Below are positions 20,546 to 29,034 of a DNA stretch of 64,000 nt, piece after piece. Within the stretch, counting starts at the first letter, position 1, and every line of letters starts with the position of its first letter. The notes beneath the pieces were generated by a model. It ran no database searches. It had not been told where the DNA came from and saw only the letters and a program-made list of their open reading frames with translations. The position numbers and the translations under genes are program-made. Origin of the DNA: Prauserella flavalba (GTDB taxonomy: Bacteria > Actinomycetota > Actinomycetes > Mycobacteriales > Pseudonocardiaceae); NCBI RefSeq assembly GCF_003202235.1, contig NZ_MASU01000005.1, positions 1,736,001 to 1,800,000 of the forward strand, read 5' to 3'.

Positions 20546-21079
20546 GTGCTCGGCAACCGGATTCGGGACCTGCGCAAGGAGCGCGGGCTGACGCTGCGGC
20601 AACTGGCGGCACGCATCGAGGTCACTCCCGGTCTGCTGAGCCAGATCGAGAACGGCACCACCGACCCGAGCCTGACCACGATCCGCAAGCTCGCGGGGGC
20701 CTTCGGTACGTCGCTGGCGGAGATGTTCTCCGACGACGCGCCCACCGTGCACGTCACGCGGCCGGGCCACCGCCCGCAGCTGCGCCGGTCCAACGGCCAC
20801 CTGCTCTACGACCGGCTCACCCCGGGACGCGGCGACCTGGAGGTGCTGCTCGGCCAGCTCGCCCCCGGCGAGGCGACCTGCGACGAGCCGTGGGGTCACG
20901 CGTCGACGGAGTGCACGCTCGTGCTGGAGGGCACGATCACGGTCGAGGTGGGCGGCGGCACGTATACGCTGGGCAAGGGCGAGAGCGTCACGTTCGACTC
21001 CCGCCTGCCCCACCGCTACGTCAACACGGGGAAGCGGCCCGCGGAGTTCGTCGTGTCGGTGACGCCGCCCAACCCGTGA
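20546..21079 (+). CDS. XRE-family regulator with C-terminal cupin sensor
   Basis: A 177-residue regulator. The N-terminal helix-turn-helix (residues 2-60) reads RIRDLRKERGLTLRQLAARI..TPGLLSQIENG; the cupin barrel (about 95-175) has GEATCDEPWGHASTECTLVLEG and a PHRYVN motif. XRE-cupin proteins sense a small ligand (often an amino compound) and control adjacent catabolic genes. It is divergent from the ABC operon and convergent, with no gap, with the amidohydrolase operon, which suits a local regulator of both. Confidence 0.88.
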   Translation: MLGNRIRDLRKERGLTLRQLAARIEVTPGLLSQIENGTTDPSLTTIRKLAGAFGTSLAEMFSDDAPTVHVTRPGHRPQLRRSNGHLLYDRLTPGRGDLEVLLGQLAPGEATCDEPWGHASTECTLVLEGTITVEVGGGTYTLGKGESVTFDSRLPHRYVNTGKRPAEFVVSVTPPNP

Positions 21080-22348
21080 CTATCCGAGTGCGGCGGGCTC
21101 CCGTTGTGCCGCGACCGCACGGGCCCGGTCGTCCCGGACCACCTCGCCGCCCCGGAAAACCATCGAGATCGACCGGAACGCCGAGGTGTCGGCGAGCGGG
21201 TCCTCATCCAGGACGAGCAGATCCGCGTACTTGCCCTCGGTGACCGAGCCCAGCACGTCACCGGCGCCCAGCCAGCGCGCGGGCGTGATCGTCGCCGCCC
21301 GCAGCGCCTCGCGGGTCCCGAGCCCTCCGGAAGCCATGTACTCCAGTTCCCGCACGGCGGCACTGGTGCCCTCGAACCTCCAGAACGGCGGCATGTCGCT
21401 GCCGAGCATCACCTCGACCCCGGCCTCCAGCGCCCACGCGTAGCTCTGGAGGTGCCGCTCCCCCGCGCCGAGGGACCGCTGCTGCATCCATTCCGGAACG
21501 CCCAGCTCGTCGAAGAACTCCTTGCACCGTGTCACCACGAGCGTCGGCACGTAGGCGCAGCCGCGCTCGGCCATCAGGCCGGTCAGCTCCCGGGTCAGCT
21601 CGTATCCGTGCTCGACGCAGTCCAGCCCGAGCTCCACCGCTTCCCGGATCACCGGCCACGGACCGGCGTGGGCCGTCACCTTCCGGCCCCACTCGTGGGC
21701 GGTGGTGATGACGGCGGACAGCTCCTCCGTGGTCACCTGCCGGGTGTCGATGGCCTCGTGCCTGCCCGAGATGCCGCCGGAGATCATCACCTTGATCAGG
21801 TCGGCACCGGCCTTGATCTGCGTGCGCACTCCCCGGCGGAACTCCGTGGCGCCGTCGCATTCGAACGCGCCGGACGATCCGTGACCGTGCCCGCCGGTAC
21901 AGGTGAGCGCCCTTCCCGCGGTGAAGATGCGCGGACCCGGCACGAACCCGGAGTCGATCGCCGTGCGCAGCGCGAAGTCCGCGTGGTCCTTCTCGCCGAC
22001 ACACCGTACCGTGGTGACTCCACTGTGGAGTGTCCTTCGGGCGCCGTCGGCCATGTACAGCGCGAGATCGTGCGCGCCCATGCGCTTGACGCGTTCCCCG
22101 AGCGCACCGGGAAGCGACAACGAGAAGTGGGTGTGCATGTTGATCAGCCCTGGCGTGACGTACGCGCCCGCCAGGTCCAGCTCCACACAGCCCGCCGCCC
22201 GGGCACGGGCGGCGAGAGCGGGGCCGGTGCCCACCTCCCTGATCCGGTCGCCCTCGACCCACACGGCGGCGTTTCGCAATGGGGCCTCGGCGAGCGGGTC
22301 GACGACCGTGCAGTCACGCAACAGGTATCCGGGCGCCGTTGCGGTCAT
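21080..22348 (-). CDS. Metal-dependent amidohydrolase (imidazolonepropionase/prolidase-like)
   Basis: A 422-residue amidohydrolase-superfamily enzyme. Metal ligands are H72 and H74 in GLINMHTHF, a Lys in LIKVMISGGISG, His in TAHAGPW and EHGYEL, and the catalytic Asp in LGSDMPPF. The N- and C-terminal small beta domain is complete, and KYADLLVLDEDPL is the usual C-terminal strand. The family includes Xaa-Pro and N-acyl amino acid hydrolases. It follows the YtcJ-like gene by 48 bases in one operon and probably cleaves the imported compound. Confidence 0.87.
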   Translation of the reverse strand: MTATAPGYLLRDCTVVDPLAEAPLRNAAVWVEGDRIREVGTGPALAARARAAGCVELDLAGAYVTPGLINMHTHFSLSLPGALGERVKRMGAHDLALYMADGARRTLHSGVTTVRCVGEKDHADFALRTAIDSGFVPGPRIFTAGRALTCTGGHGHGSSGAFECDGATEFRRGVRTQIKAGADLIKVMISGGISGRHEAIDTRQVTTEELSAVITTAHEWGRKVTAHAGPWPVIREAVELGLDCVEHGYELTRELTGLMAERGCAYVPTLVVTRCKEFFDELGVPEWMQQRSLGAGERHLQSYAWALEAGVEVMLGSDMPPFWRFEGTSAAVRELEYMASGGLGTREALRAATITPARWLGAGDVLGSVTEGKYADLLVLDEDPLADTSAFRSISMVFRGGEVVRDDRARAVAAQREPAALG

Positions 22349-22396
22349 GGGCAGCTCCTTGTCGTGTCGTTCGTCCGGTGTCGAGGAAACGCGGAG

Positions 22397-23989
22397 TCAG
22401 TCGTCGGTCCACACGGGTCTGCCGTCGACGGCGACGAGCGCGGGCCGCAGCGAGGGCCAGTCCTCCGGCGCGCGGCCGAGCGGGTTCTCCGGCCAGACCG
22501 CGAAGTCGGCGACGGCACCCGGCGTGAGCACCCCGACGTCCGGCAGCCCGATGTAGTGCCCGGCCTCGCGGGTGTAGAGCGAGAGTGCCTGGTGCGGCGT
22601 GAGCGCCTCGTGCTCGCCGAGGCTCGAACCGTCCCACGCCTTGCGGGTGACCGCGATCGCCGCGCCCGTGAGCGGGTCGCACGGGTGGGTGTCGGACCCG
22701 CCCGCGAACCGCGCGCCGCGGCGCGCCATCGTGCCGAACGGCACGGCCTGTCCGGCCAGGGCGCCCCACACCGCGCGCATCTCCCGGGCGTAGGTGTAGG
22801 CGAGCGCGGGCTGCACCGAGAGTCCGATGCCGAGCTCGGCGCAGTCGTCGAGATCGCGCTCGCCGATGAGGAAGGCGTGCGCGATCGACACCTGGCCGGG
22901 CGTGAACACCGCACCCCCGGCGCGCAGCTCCCGTACGGCGGCGGTGACGGCGGCGATCGCTCCGCCGCCCATCGCGTGCACGCAGAGCGGCCAGGCCCGG
23001 TCGGCACACAGGCGCAGCACGGTGCGCAGCTCGCCGGGCGAGTAGCGGGCGTTGCGCTCGCTGCCGGGTTCCTCGCCGGGACGGTGCCACGCGCCGGTGA
23101 ACTCGCCGTCGAGGACCAGTTTGAGCGCCCACGCGCGGAGCCGGCCGTCGCCGTCTCCCGGCAGCGCCGTGCTCTGCCGGACGCGGTCGAGCTCCTCGGT
23201 GAAGTCGCGGCGCCAGTCGAAGCGGTTCATCAACAGGACGCGCTGGGCGAGCACGCCGCGGTCGGCGGCGGCGCGGTAGAGCCGCCAGGCGGCGTCGAAT
23301 CCCGCGGGAAGTCCGGGATCGACGACGGTCGTGACGCCCATCTCGAGCAGTCGCCGGGAGGCACAGGCCAGCAGGTCGAGCTGGTGTTCGTGCTCGTGCA
23401 CGCCGGGCCGGTACAGCGCGTCGTTGACCAGCCGCACGCGCGTGCCGTGGAGGTGCCCCGTGGCGGGATCCCACTCACCGTCGCCCGCGTCCGCGAGCAG
23501 TCCGGCCAGTGCCGTCGCGGCGGCGCTGTTCAGTGCACCGTGGTCGGGCCTGCGGTACAGGAACACCGGATGGCCGCCCGCTGCGGCGTCCAGTTCGGCG
23601 CGGGTCGGCAGCCTGCCCTCGGCGAGGTTGCGTTCGTGCCAGCCCCCGGCGTCGCCGAGGCACCGGATCCACGCACCCGGCGCGGTGCCGTCGGCCCGCT
23701 CGCGCACGCGCTCGCACACGTCGGCGACATCGCGGGCGCCGTCGAGCGCGAGCATCGAGAACTCGTGCGAGACCTTCTCGAGGTGCATGTGGGTGTCGCA
23801 GAAGCCCGGCAGCACGGCGGCCCCGTCGAGCCGGGTACGGCGGGTCCGGGGACCGGCGAGCGGTGCCAGCTCGTCGCCGGAACCGACCGCGACGATCCGT
23901 CCTTCGGTGACGGCCAGTGCCGACGCGGCAGGGATCGCCGGGTCGAAGGAGACGATCTCCCCACCGGTGAGCAACCAGTCGACGGACAC
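22397..23989 (-). CDS. YtcJ-like amidohydrolase
   Basis: A 530-residue amidohydrolase of the YtcJ / N-acyl-D-amino-acid type (amidohydrolase_3). The HxH metal motif is FCDTHMHLEK, the Lys is in ALKLVLDGEFTG, further ligands are in CVHAMGGGA and IAHAFLIG, and the acid is GGSDTHPCDPL. The GTG at 23989 is preferred: GGAGGG lies seven bases upstream, whereas the in-frame ATG at 24004 has no ribosome site. It is first in a two-gene operon whose promoter carries the same element as the ABC operon. Confidence 0.85.
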   Translation of the reverse strand: MSVDWLLTGGEIVSFDPAIPAASALAVTEGRIVAVGSGDELAPLAGPRTRRTRLDGAAVLPGFCDTHMHLEKVSHEFSMLALDGARDVADVCERVRERADGTAPGAWIRCLGDAGGWHERNLAEGRLPTRAELDAAAGGHPVFLYRRPDHGALNSAAATALAGLLADAGDGEWDPATGHLHGTRVRLVNDALYRPGVHEHEHQLDLLACASRRLLEMGVTTVVDPGLPAGFDAAWRLYRAAADRGVLAQRVLLMNRFDWRRDFTEELDRVRQSTALPGDGDGRLRAWALKLVLDGEFTGAWHRPGEEPGSERNARYSPGELRTVLRLCADRAWPLCVHAMGGGAIAAVTAAVRELRAGGAVFTPGQVSIAHAFLIGERDLDDCAELGIGLSVQPALAYTYAREMRAVWGALAGQAVPFGTMARRGARFAGGSDTHPCDPLTGAAIAVTRKAWDGSSLGEHEALTPHQALSLYTREAGHYIGLPDVGVLTPGAVADFAVWPENPLGRAPEDWPSLRPALVAVDGRPVWTDD

Positions 23990-24063
23990 GCGCGCACCCT
24001 CCATTTCGGACGCCGTGGCGAGCGGTGGGCTCGCGACTGGCCCATTAGAGCCGGGCGCAGCAC

Positions 24064-24101
24064 GTATAGTCAAGATGCACAGTATTTAGTCCAGGTAAAA
24101 C
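24064..24101. promoter_or_regulatory. Operator/promoter element, copy 2 (amidohydrolase side)
   Basis: It begins GTATAGTCAAGATGCAC and ends GTAAAAC, matching copy 1 at 20432-20470 over most positions with a single-base indel in the middle. Within it TAGTCAAG and TAGTCCAG form a direct repeat. It lies 75 bases before the GTG of the YtcJ-like gene, in the same orientation and at a similar distance as copy 1 before the binding-protein gene (57 bases). Confidence 0.6.
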
Positions 24102-24344
24102 GACCCAGGCAGCTGCGCGGACGCGGCAGGCCGTAGCAGGATCGAAGGGCGAGGGCGCCGACGACCTTGGAATCGTAAGTTCGGCTACCGAGGCACCTTC
24201 CGATGACCATTCAGCCGACGGCGTGCCCGTGAGAAGATGAGCGCGGCCCTGACGGGCCGGATCGCGCCGGCCGGCGACCTCACCGAGGCTCGTCCGGCGC
24301 AGCGCACCGGGACTCGCGGGTTGACCACAGTGGACGGTGAGCGG

Positions 24345-24694
24345 CTACCTGGAGAACCGGTCGATCCGGGCATAGGCGGCTCGCACCGCCTCGGCCGCCG
24401 TCTCGGAGCCGGCGCCGAGGTGGCGCGCGCAGGCGGCGAACCTCGCCGCGCCCGCGTGCAGGAGCGAGTCCGGGCTCTGCCGGTCGGCGAGCCCGGTCCC
24501 CGTGGTGCCCTGGTCCTGCCCGTCGTGACCAGGCCTGCGGCTTCCAGCTCACGGAAGACCCGCGCGACCGTGCCGGAGGCCGGCCCGAGGTCGCGCGCGA
24601 ACTGCCGGATCGGGGGCAACCGCGCACCCGGCGGCAACCTGCCGCCCGCGATCAGGCGCGAGAACTGGTCGTGAACCTGCTTCCACGGCGCCAC
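24345..24694 (-). pseudogene. Frameshifted GntR (YtrA-subfamily) regulator
   Basis: The first part encodes a YtrA-type winged helix: PWKQVHDQFSRLIAGGRLPP, PPIRQFARDLG and VFRELEAAGLVTTGR. Near 24512-24522 the frame shifts, and the expected short C-terminus continues in another frame as DQGTTGTGL, then DRQSPDSLLHAGAARFAACA and AYARIDRFSR before a TAG. The N-terminus also seems disturbed: coding-like ITVDADSG lies upstream of the GTG at 24694 after an in-frame TGA, and VLGLFGLAVMIGAA lies in another frame just before. Sequencing error is possible but two breaks favour decay. Confidence 0.65.
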
Positions 24695-24807
24695 CCCGCT
24701 GTCGGCGTCGACCGTGATCCGCGGCCCCGATCATCACCGCGAGGCCGAACAGGCCGAGGACACCGGGCGCGGCCGGCGTGTCGTCCCAGGCCACGGGACC
24801 GCACGGG

Positions 24808-25395
24808 TCAGCCGCGCGACTCCGCCGTCCAGCGCGCCGTCGCCGGATGCGGCAGGCGCAGGGCGTCGAGCGCCCTGCCGACGGTCTGGGTAATCATCGT
24901 GTCCAGCGAGTCGGGCCGCGTGTAGAACGCGGGCACCGGCGGCATGATCGTGGCGCCGATGTCGCACGCCTGCGCCAGCAGCCGGAGGTGCCCCGCGTGC
25001 AGCGGCGTCTCGCGCACCATCAGCACGAGCGGCCTCCGCTCCTTCAGCGTCACGTCGGCCGCGCGCACCAGCAGGGTGTCGTCGTAGCTGTTGGCGATGC
25101 CCGACAGCGACTTGATGCTGCAGGGCGCCACGAGCATGCCGTCGGTGGGGAACGACCCGCTGGAGATGGCGGCGCCGAGATCGTGCTCGGAGTAGACCTG
25201 GTCGGCGAGCGCCTTGACGTCGGCGACGCTCAGGTCCGTCTCCTGGGCGAGCGTCGCGCGGGCCGCCTTCGTGAACACGAGGTGCGTCTCGACACCGAGC
25301 TGGGACAACAACTCCAGGGCGCGGACGCCGTAGAGCACGCCCGAGGCGCCGCTGATTCCCACGACGATCCTGGGCGGGAACCGCTCCTCTTCCAT
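24808..25395 (-). CDS. ubiX: UbiX-like flavin prenyltransferase
   Basis: A 195-residue flavoprotein of the UbiX/Pad1 family, which attaches a dimethylallyl group to FMN to make the prenylated FMN that UbiD decarboxylases need. The FMN-binding loop IVVGISGASGVLYG opens the protein; PCSIKSLSGIA and RETPLHAGHLRLL carry phosphate- and isoprenoid-site residues. GGGAGG precedes the ATG. It ends an operon with ALDH, SDR and an MHS symporter; the only UbiD in the window is at 43254-44636, so the two halves of the system lie at opposite ends of the island. Confidence 0.9.
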   Translation of the reverse strand: MEEERFPPRIVVGISGASGVLYGVRALELLSQLGVETHLVFTKAARATLAQETDLSVADVKALADQVYSEHDLGAAISSGSFPTDGMLVAPCSIKSLSGIANSYDDTLLVRAADVTLKERRPLVLMVRETPLHAGHLRLLAQACDIGATIMPPVPAFYTRPDSLDTMITQTVGRALDALRLPHPATARWTAESRG

Positions 25396-25399
25396 GTGC

Positions 25400-26803
25400 C
25401 TACCTCCCGGCTCCGAAATGGACGTGCTTGAGCTCCGTGAACTGTTCGATGCCCTCGACACCGCGGGTACGGCCGAGGCCGGAGGCGCCGTGGCCGCCGC
25501 TGGGCATCTCCGCGTACGAGCGGTTGTAGCCGTTCACCCAGACCGTGCCCGCGCGCAGCCTGCGCGACACCCGCCACGCCCGGTCCAGGTCGCTCGTCCA
25601 CAGCGCCGCCGCGAGCCCGTACGGCGTCGCGTTCGCGAGCCGGACGGCATCGTCCTCGTCGTCGAACGGCTCGATGCTGAGCAGCGGGCCGAACAGGTCG
25701 TGCTGTACCAGCGGCGAGTCCGGCGCGGCGCCGGTGACCGCCGCCGGGGTGACGAAGTGCCCCGGCAGGCCGTCGGCATCGGCCGGCTCACCGCCGGTGA
25801 GCAGCCTCGCCCCGGTGCGCGCCAGGTCCACATACCCGGTGAACCGCTCCAGCGCGGGTGCGGAGATGAGCGGGCCGAGGTCGGTGTTCTCCTCCCGCGG
25901 ATCACCGGTACGCAGCGACCGGAGCACGTCGACCACGCGGTCGCGCACCCGGTCGAACACGCCGCGCTGCACGAGCAGCCGCGTACACGCCATGCACATC
26001 TGGCCGGTCGTGATCACCGAGGCCCGCGCCGCCGTCTCGGCCGCGGCGTCAACGTCGGCGTCGGCGAACACCGTCATCGCCGCCTTGCCGCCGAGTTCCA
26101 GCAGGGTGCGGGTCATGTCGGGCGCGGCCGCGGAACGGATGGCCGCGCCCACGGCCGTCGAGCCCGTGAACGCGACGGCCCGCACGAGCGGATGCGTCAC
26201 GAGCGCCTCGCCGACGAGCCCGTCCCCGGCGACGACCCGCACCACGTCCTCGCCGATACCCGCCTCGTGGGCGAGGCGCACGGCCCGCTGCGTGACCAGC
26301 GTGGTCTGCGGCGCGGGTTTCACGAGCGCGGTCACGCCGGCCGCGAGTGCGGGCGCCAGATCCCGCAGGAGCAGCAGCAACGGCCAGTTCCACGGCACGA
26401 TCAGCGCCGTGACCCCCACCGGCTCCCGCACCAGATGCGCCTGCGAGCCGTCCGGCAGGGTCCCCGCCCTGCCGTTGACCAACCGGGTGAGGCCCGCGTT
26501 GTAGCGCAGGGCGTCGACGGCGCCCGCCACCTCGATGCGGGCCTCGCGGACCGGTTTGCCGCTTTCGGCGACGAGTGCGGAGACCAGTTCGTCCCCGTGC
26601 CCGGCGAGCAGGTCCGCCCAGCGCCAGAGCGCGAGCTGCCGCAGCTTGGCGTCCACCGGCCAGCTGTCCCGCATCGCCTGGTCGGCCGCGTGCGCGGCCT
26701 TGTCGAGCTCCCCCGGCGTGACAGCGGCGACCTCGCCCAGCACGCGCAGGGTCGCCGGGTCGGCCGGGGTGGCGTCCTGCGGGATCTTCCAGTCCGTGTC
26801 CAT
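25400..26803 (-). CDS. NAD(P)-dependent aldehyde dehydrogenase
   Basis: A 467-residue ALDH. It has the PWNWPLLLLLRDLAPALAAG region, FTGSTAVG for NAD binding, the base Glu in LELGGKAAM, and the catalytic Cys in TGQMCMACTR; the C-terminal SGLGRTRGVEGIEQFTELK is typical. It would oxidise an aldehyde to the acid. Its start overlaps the SDR stop (TGATG). In the proposed pathway it converts the aldehyde made by the ThDP decarboxylase, as benzaldehyde dehydrogenase does in mandelate catabolism; a furanic aldehyde is the alternative substrate. Confidence 0.9.
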   Translation of the reverse strand: MDTDWKIPQDATPADPATLRVLGEVAAVTPGELDKAAHAADQAMRDSWPVDAKLRQLALWRWADLLAGHGDELVSALVAESGKPVREARIEVAGAVDALRYNAGLTRLVNGRAGTLPDGSQAHLVREPVGVTALIVPWNWPLLLLLRDLAPALAAGVTALVKPAPQTTLVTQRAVRLAHEAGIGEDVVRVVAGDGLVGEALVTHPLVRAVAFTGSTAVGAAIRSAAAPDMTRTLLELGGKAAMTVFADADVDAAAETAARASVITTGQMCMACTRLLVQRGVFDRVRDRVVDVLRSLRTGDPREENTDLGPLISAPALERFTGYVDLARTGARLLTGGEPADADGLPGHFVTPAAVTGAAPDSPLVQHDLFGPLLSIEPFDDEDDAVRLANATPYGLAAALWTSDLDRAWRVSRRLRAGTVWVNGYNRSYAEMPSGGHGASGLGRTRGVEGIEQFTELKHVHFGAGR

Positions 26804-27567
26804 CACACGAACACCCCGCCACCGTCGACGACCACGGTCTGCCCGGACACGAACGCGCTGGCGTCGCTGACGAGCCACAGCACCGCGCCCACCAGATCGT
26901 CCGGCCGCATCGCCCTGGGCAGCGAGCGGCTCGCGGCGGCGTTCGCGACGTAACCGTCGTCGTTGATCGCCCGGGTCGCCTCGTCGTCGACGAGACCCGG
27001 CGAGACGGCGTTGACGCCGATGCCGTCGCGGCCGAGTTCCCTGGCCGCGGCCCTGGTGAGGCCCTCCACCGCGGCCTTCGAGGCCACGTAGTGGGCGAAC
27101 CCGGCGGCGCCGGTGCGCGTGACCACGGAGGCGACGTTGACGATGCGGCCGCCGCCCCGTGCCCGCAGCGCGGGCAGCGCCGCCCGGATCACCTGCCACG
27201 TGCCGCGCACGTTGACGCGCAGCACGGTGTCCCAGTCCGCCGCGGTGAGCTCCTCCAGCGGGCGTTTGTGGCCGAGCGCCTTGTAGACGGCGGCGTTGTT
27301 CACCACCGCGTCCAGTCCGCCGAAGCGGTCCACGGCCAGTCGCACCGCACCGTCCACATCGGAGTCGTCGGTGATGTCGCAGCGGGTGAAGACCGCGCTG
27401 CCGGGCCCGTCGGCGCCCGCCTTCTCCGCCTGCTCCGCCCCGTCGGCGAGGTCGGCGGCGACCACGTCGGCCCCCGCCGCCGTGAGCGCCCGCAGATAGG
27501 TGGCACCGATGTCTCCCGTGCAGCCGGTGAGCAGCACGACCTTGCCACGCAGGTCGGGTGCGGTCAT
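26803..27567 (-). CDS. Short-chain dehydrogenase/reductase
   Basis: A 254-residue classical SDR. The cofactor loop is TGCTGDIG (about residues 15-22), the NNAA motif is present, and the catalytic Ser-Tyr-Lys set ends in YVASK. It ends with the usual GQTVVVDGG. Probably an alcohol dehydrogenase or ketoreductase of the catabolic island (for example furfuryl alcohol to aldehyde), but substrate is not readable. Coupled by ATGA to the MHS gene and by TGATG to the ALDH. Confidence 0.86.
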   Translation of the reverse strand: MTAPDLRGKVVLLTGCTGDIGATYLRALTAAGADVVAADLADGAEQAEKAGADGPGSAVFTRCDITDDSDVDGAVRLAVDRFGGLDAVVNNAAVYKALGHKRPLEELTAADWDTVLRVNVRGTWQVIRAALPALRARGGGRIVNVASVVTRTGAAGFAHYVASKAAVEGLTRAAARELGRDGIGVNAVSPGLVDDEATRAINDDGYVANAAASRSLPRAMRPDDLVGAVLWLVSDASAFVSGQTVVVDGGGVFV

Positions 27568-28916
27568 GAGACTTCCTCTCTGTCCGAAACGGTCGCCCTC
27601 GGGGCTTCCTCGTTCTCCATGGAGCCCTTGGTCTCCGGGCTGATCACGTTCGCCACGAGGAACACGGCGACCATGACGACCAGGAAAACCATGAGCCTGC
27701 CGGGCACGTCGGACAGCCCGGGGCTCGCCAGGTTCACGAACGTGGGCATGAGCCCGCCGACCATGAAGCCGAGGTTCCAGCAGACCGCCGTGCCGCGGGA
27801 ACGCAGCGACGTCGGGTAACGCTCGTTCAGGAACACCATCACGGGCGAGTAGGCGGCGTTGGCCAGGAACGCCAGCAGGATCGAGTACCACAGGATCGCC
27901 GTGGTGTCACCGGGATCGCTGCTCGTGATCAGCCACACCAGCAGCGGCAGCGCGACCAGGTTGACGCCGCCGAAGAGCAGCATCGTGCGGCGCCTGCCGA
28001 GGTGCTCGGACAGCTCCCCGGCGATGATCGTCGCGACCACCACGCCGAGGCTGGAGACGAGCAGGATCACGCCCTGCACCGTGCCCCTGACGCCGGTGAC
28101 CTCACCGAGCAGCGTCGGCAGGTAGCCGGAGGTCAGGTAGTACTGGGAGCCCGCTCCGGCGACGAGCACGATGTTGAGCGCGAACATCCTTCCCCGGCCG
28201 CCGCGCACCAGGTCGCTGATGCGCACCTTCGCGGGCGGGCCCGCCTGCTGGGCGGCCTTCCACAGCGGCGACTCCTCGACGCCGCGCACCACCAGGTAGC
28301 TCAGCATCGCCGCGACCAGACCGGCGAAGAACATCACACGCCAGCCCCACACGTCGAACTCGTCACCGGGGAAGAGGTGGTTGACGAGAATGAACAGCCC
28401 GCTGGCCAGCGCGGCGCCCAGCCCGGCCCCGCCACCGCCGACGAGCCCGGACATCAGGCCGCGCCAGCGCGGCGGCACGCTCTCCGTGCCCAGGGTGTGG
28501 GTGGCCGCGACGACCCCGCCCACGAACACACCCTGCACCAGGCGCAGTGCCAGGAACAGCAACGGTGCGGCGAGCCCGGCGGCGGCGTAGGTGGGCACGG
28601 CGCCCATCGCCGCGGTCGACAGCCCGACCCCGGCGAGCACGATCACCATCGTCTTCTTGCGCCCGCTCCGGTCGGCGACGGCGCCGAAGATCGCCGCACC
28701 CGCGGGGCGCAGCAGCACGCTCACCGCGAACGAGGCGTACACGGCGGCGAGGCTGAGTGTCGGGCTGTGCGCGGGGAAGATCAGCTCGCCGACCGTGCCC
28801 GCGATGTAGAGCAGGATGAACAGGTCGAACAGATCGAACGCCCAGCCCGCGACCGACGTGAAGGCCGCGTACAGGGTGGCACGACGGGAGAGCCCGCCCG
28901 TGGCGGGAGCCGACAT
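27564..28916 (-). CDS. MHS-family (MFS) aromatic/carboxylic acid symporter
   Basis: A 450-residue, 12-helix major facilitator. Signatures are FDLFILLYIAGTVGELIFP, AAIFGAVADRSGRKKTMV between helices 2 and 3, and RLVQGVFVGGVVAATHTLG. It is first in the MHS-SDR-ALDH-UbiX operon and, by analogy with the transporters in hmf clusters, probably imports the acid substrate. Its promoter region (28917-29034) contains a perfect palindrome. Confidence 0.87.
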   Translation of the reverse strand: MSAPATGGLSRRATLYAAFTSVAGWAFDLFDLFILLYIAGTVGELIFPAHSPTLSLAAVYASFAVSVLLRPAGAAIFGAVADRSGRKKTMVIVLAGVGLSTAAMGAVPTYAAAGLAAPLLFLALRLVQGVFVGGVVAATHTLGTESVPPRWRGLMSGLVGGGGAGLGAALASGLFILVNHLFPGDEFDVWGWRVMFFAGLVAAMLSYLVVRGVEESPLWKAAQQAGPPAKVRISDLVRGGRGRMFALNIVLVAGAGSQYYLTSGYLPTLLGEVTGVRGTVQGVILLVSSLGVVVATIIAGELSEHLGRRRTMLLFGGVNLVALPLLVWLITSSDPGDTTAILWYSILLAFLANAAYSPVMVFLNERYPTSLRSRGTAVCWNLGFMVGGLMPTFVNLASPGLSDVPGRLMVFLVVMVAVFLVANVISPETKGSMENEEAPRATVSDREEVS

Positions 28917-28987
28917 GACCCACCTCCTTGTGAGAATCGCGCCTGGTAGGCATTACAGTGCGCCGCGCGACGCGCGGCGATGGGCAG

Positions 28988-29010
28988 TTGCCTACCGCGG
29001 CGGTAGGCAA
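28988..29010. promoter_or_regulatory. Perfect 23-base palindrome upstream of MHS operon
   Basis: TTGCCTACCG-N3-CGGTAGGCAA, with a further GGTAGGCA half-copy at about 28945-28952 nearer the MHS start. Either an operator for the MHS-SDR-ALDH-UbiX operon or a terminator hairpin of the LysR gene that ends at 29035; the extra half-site favours an operator. Confidence 0.5.
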
Positions 29011-29034
29011 CGGCTATGGCAGTGACTGTGAGAA

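Noticed and set aside
21104-24136. A 1010-codon open frame on the plus strand
   Set aside because: It is antisense to two amidohydrolases with complete metal-site motifs; long antisense frames are expected at this GC content.
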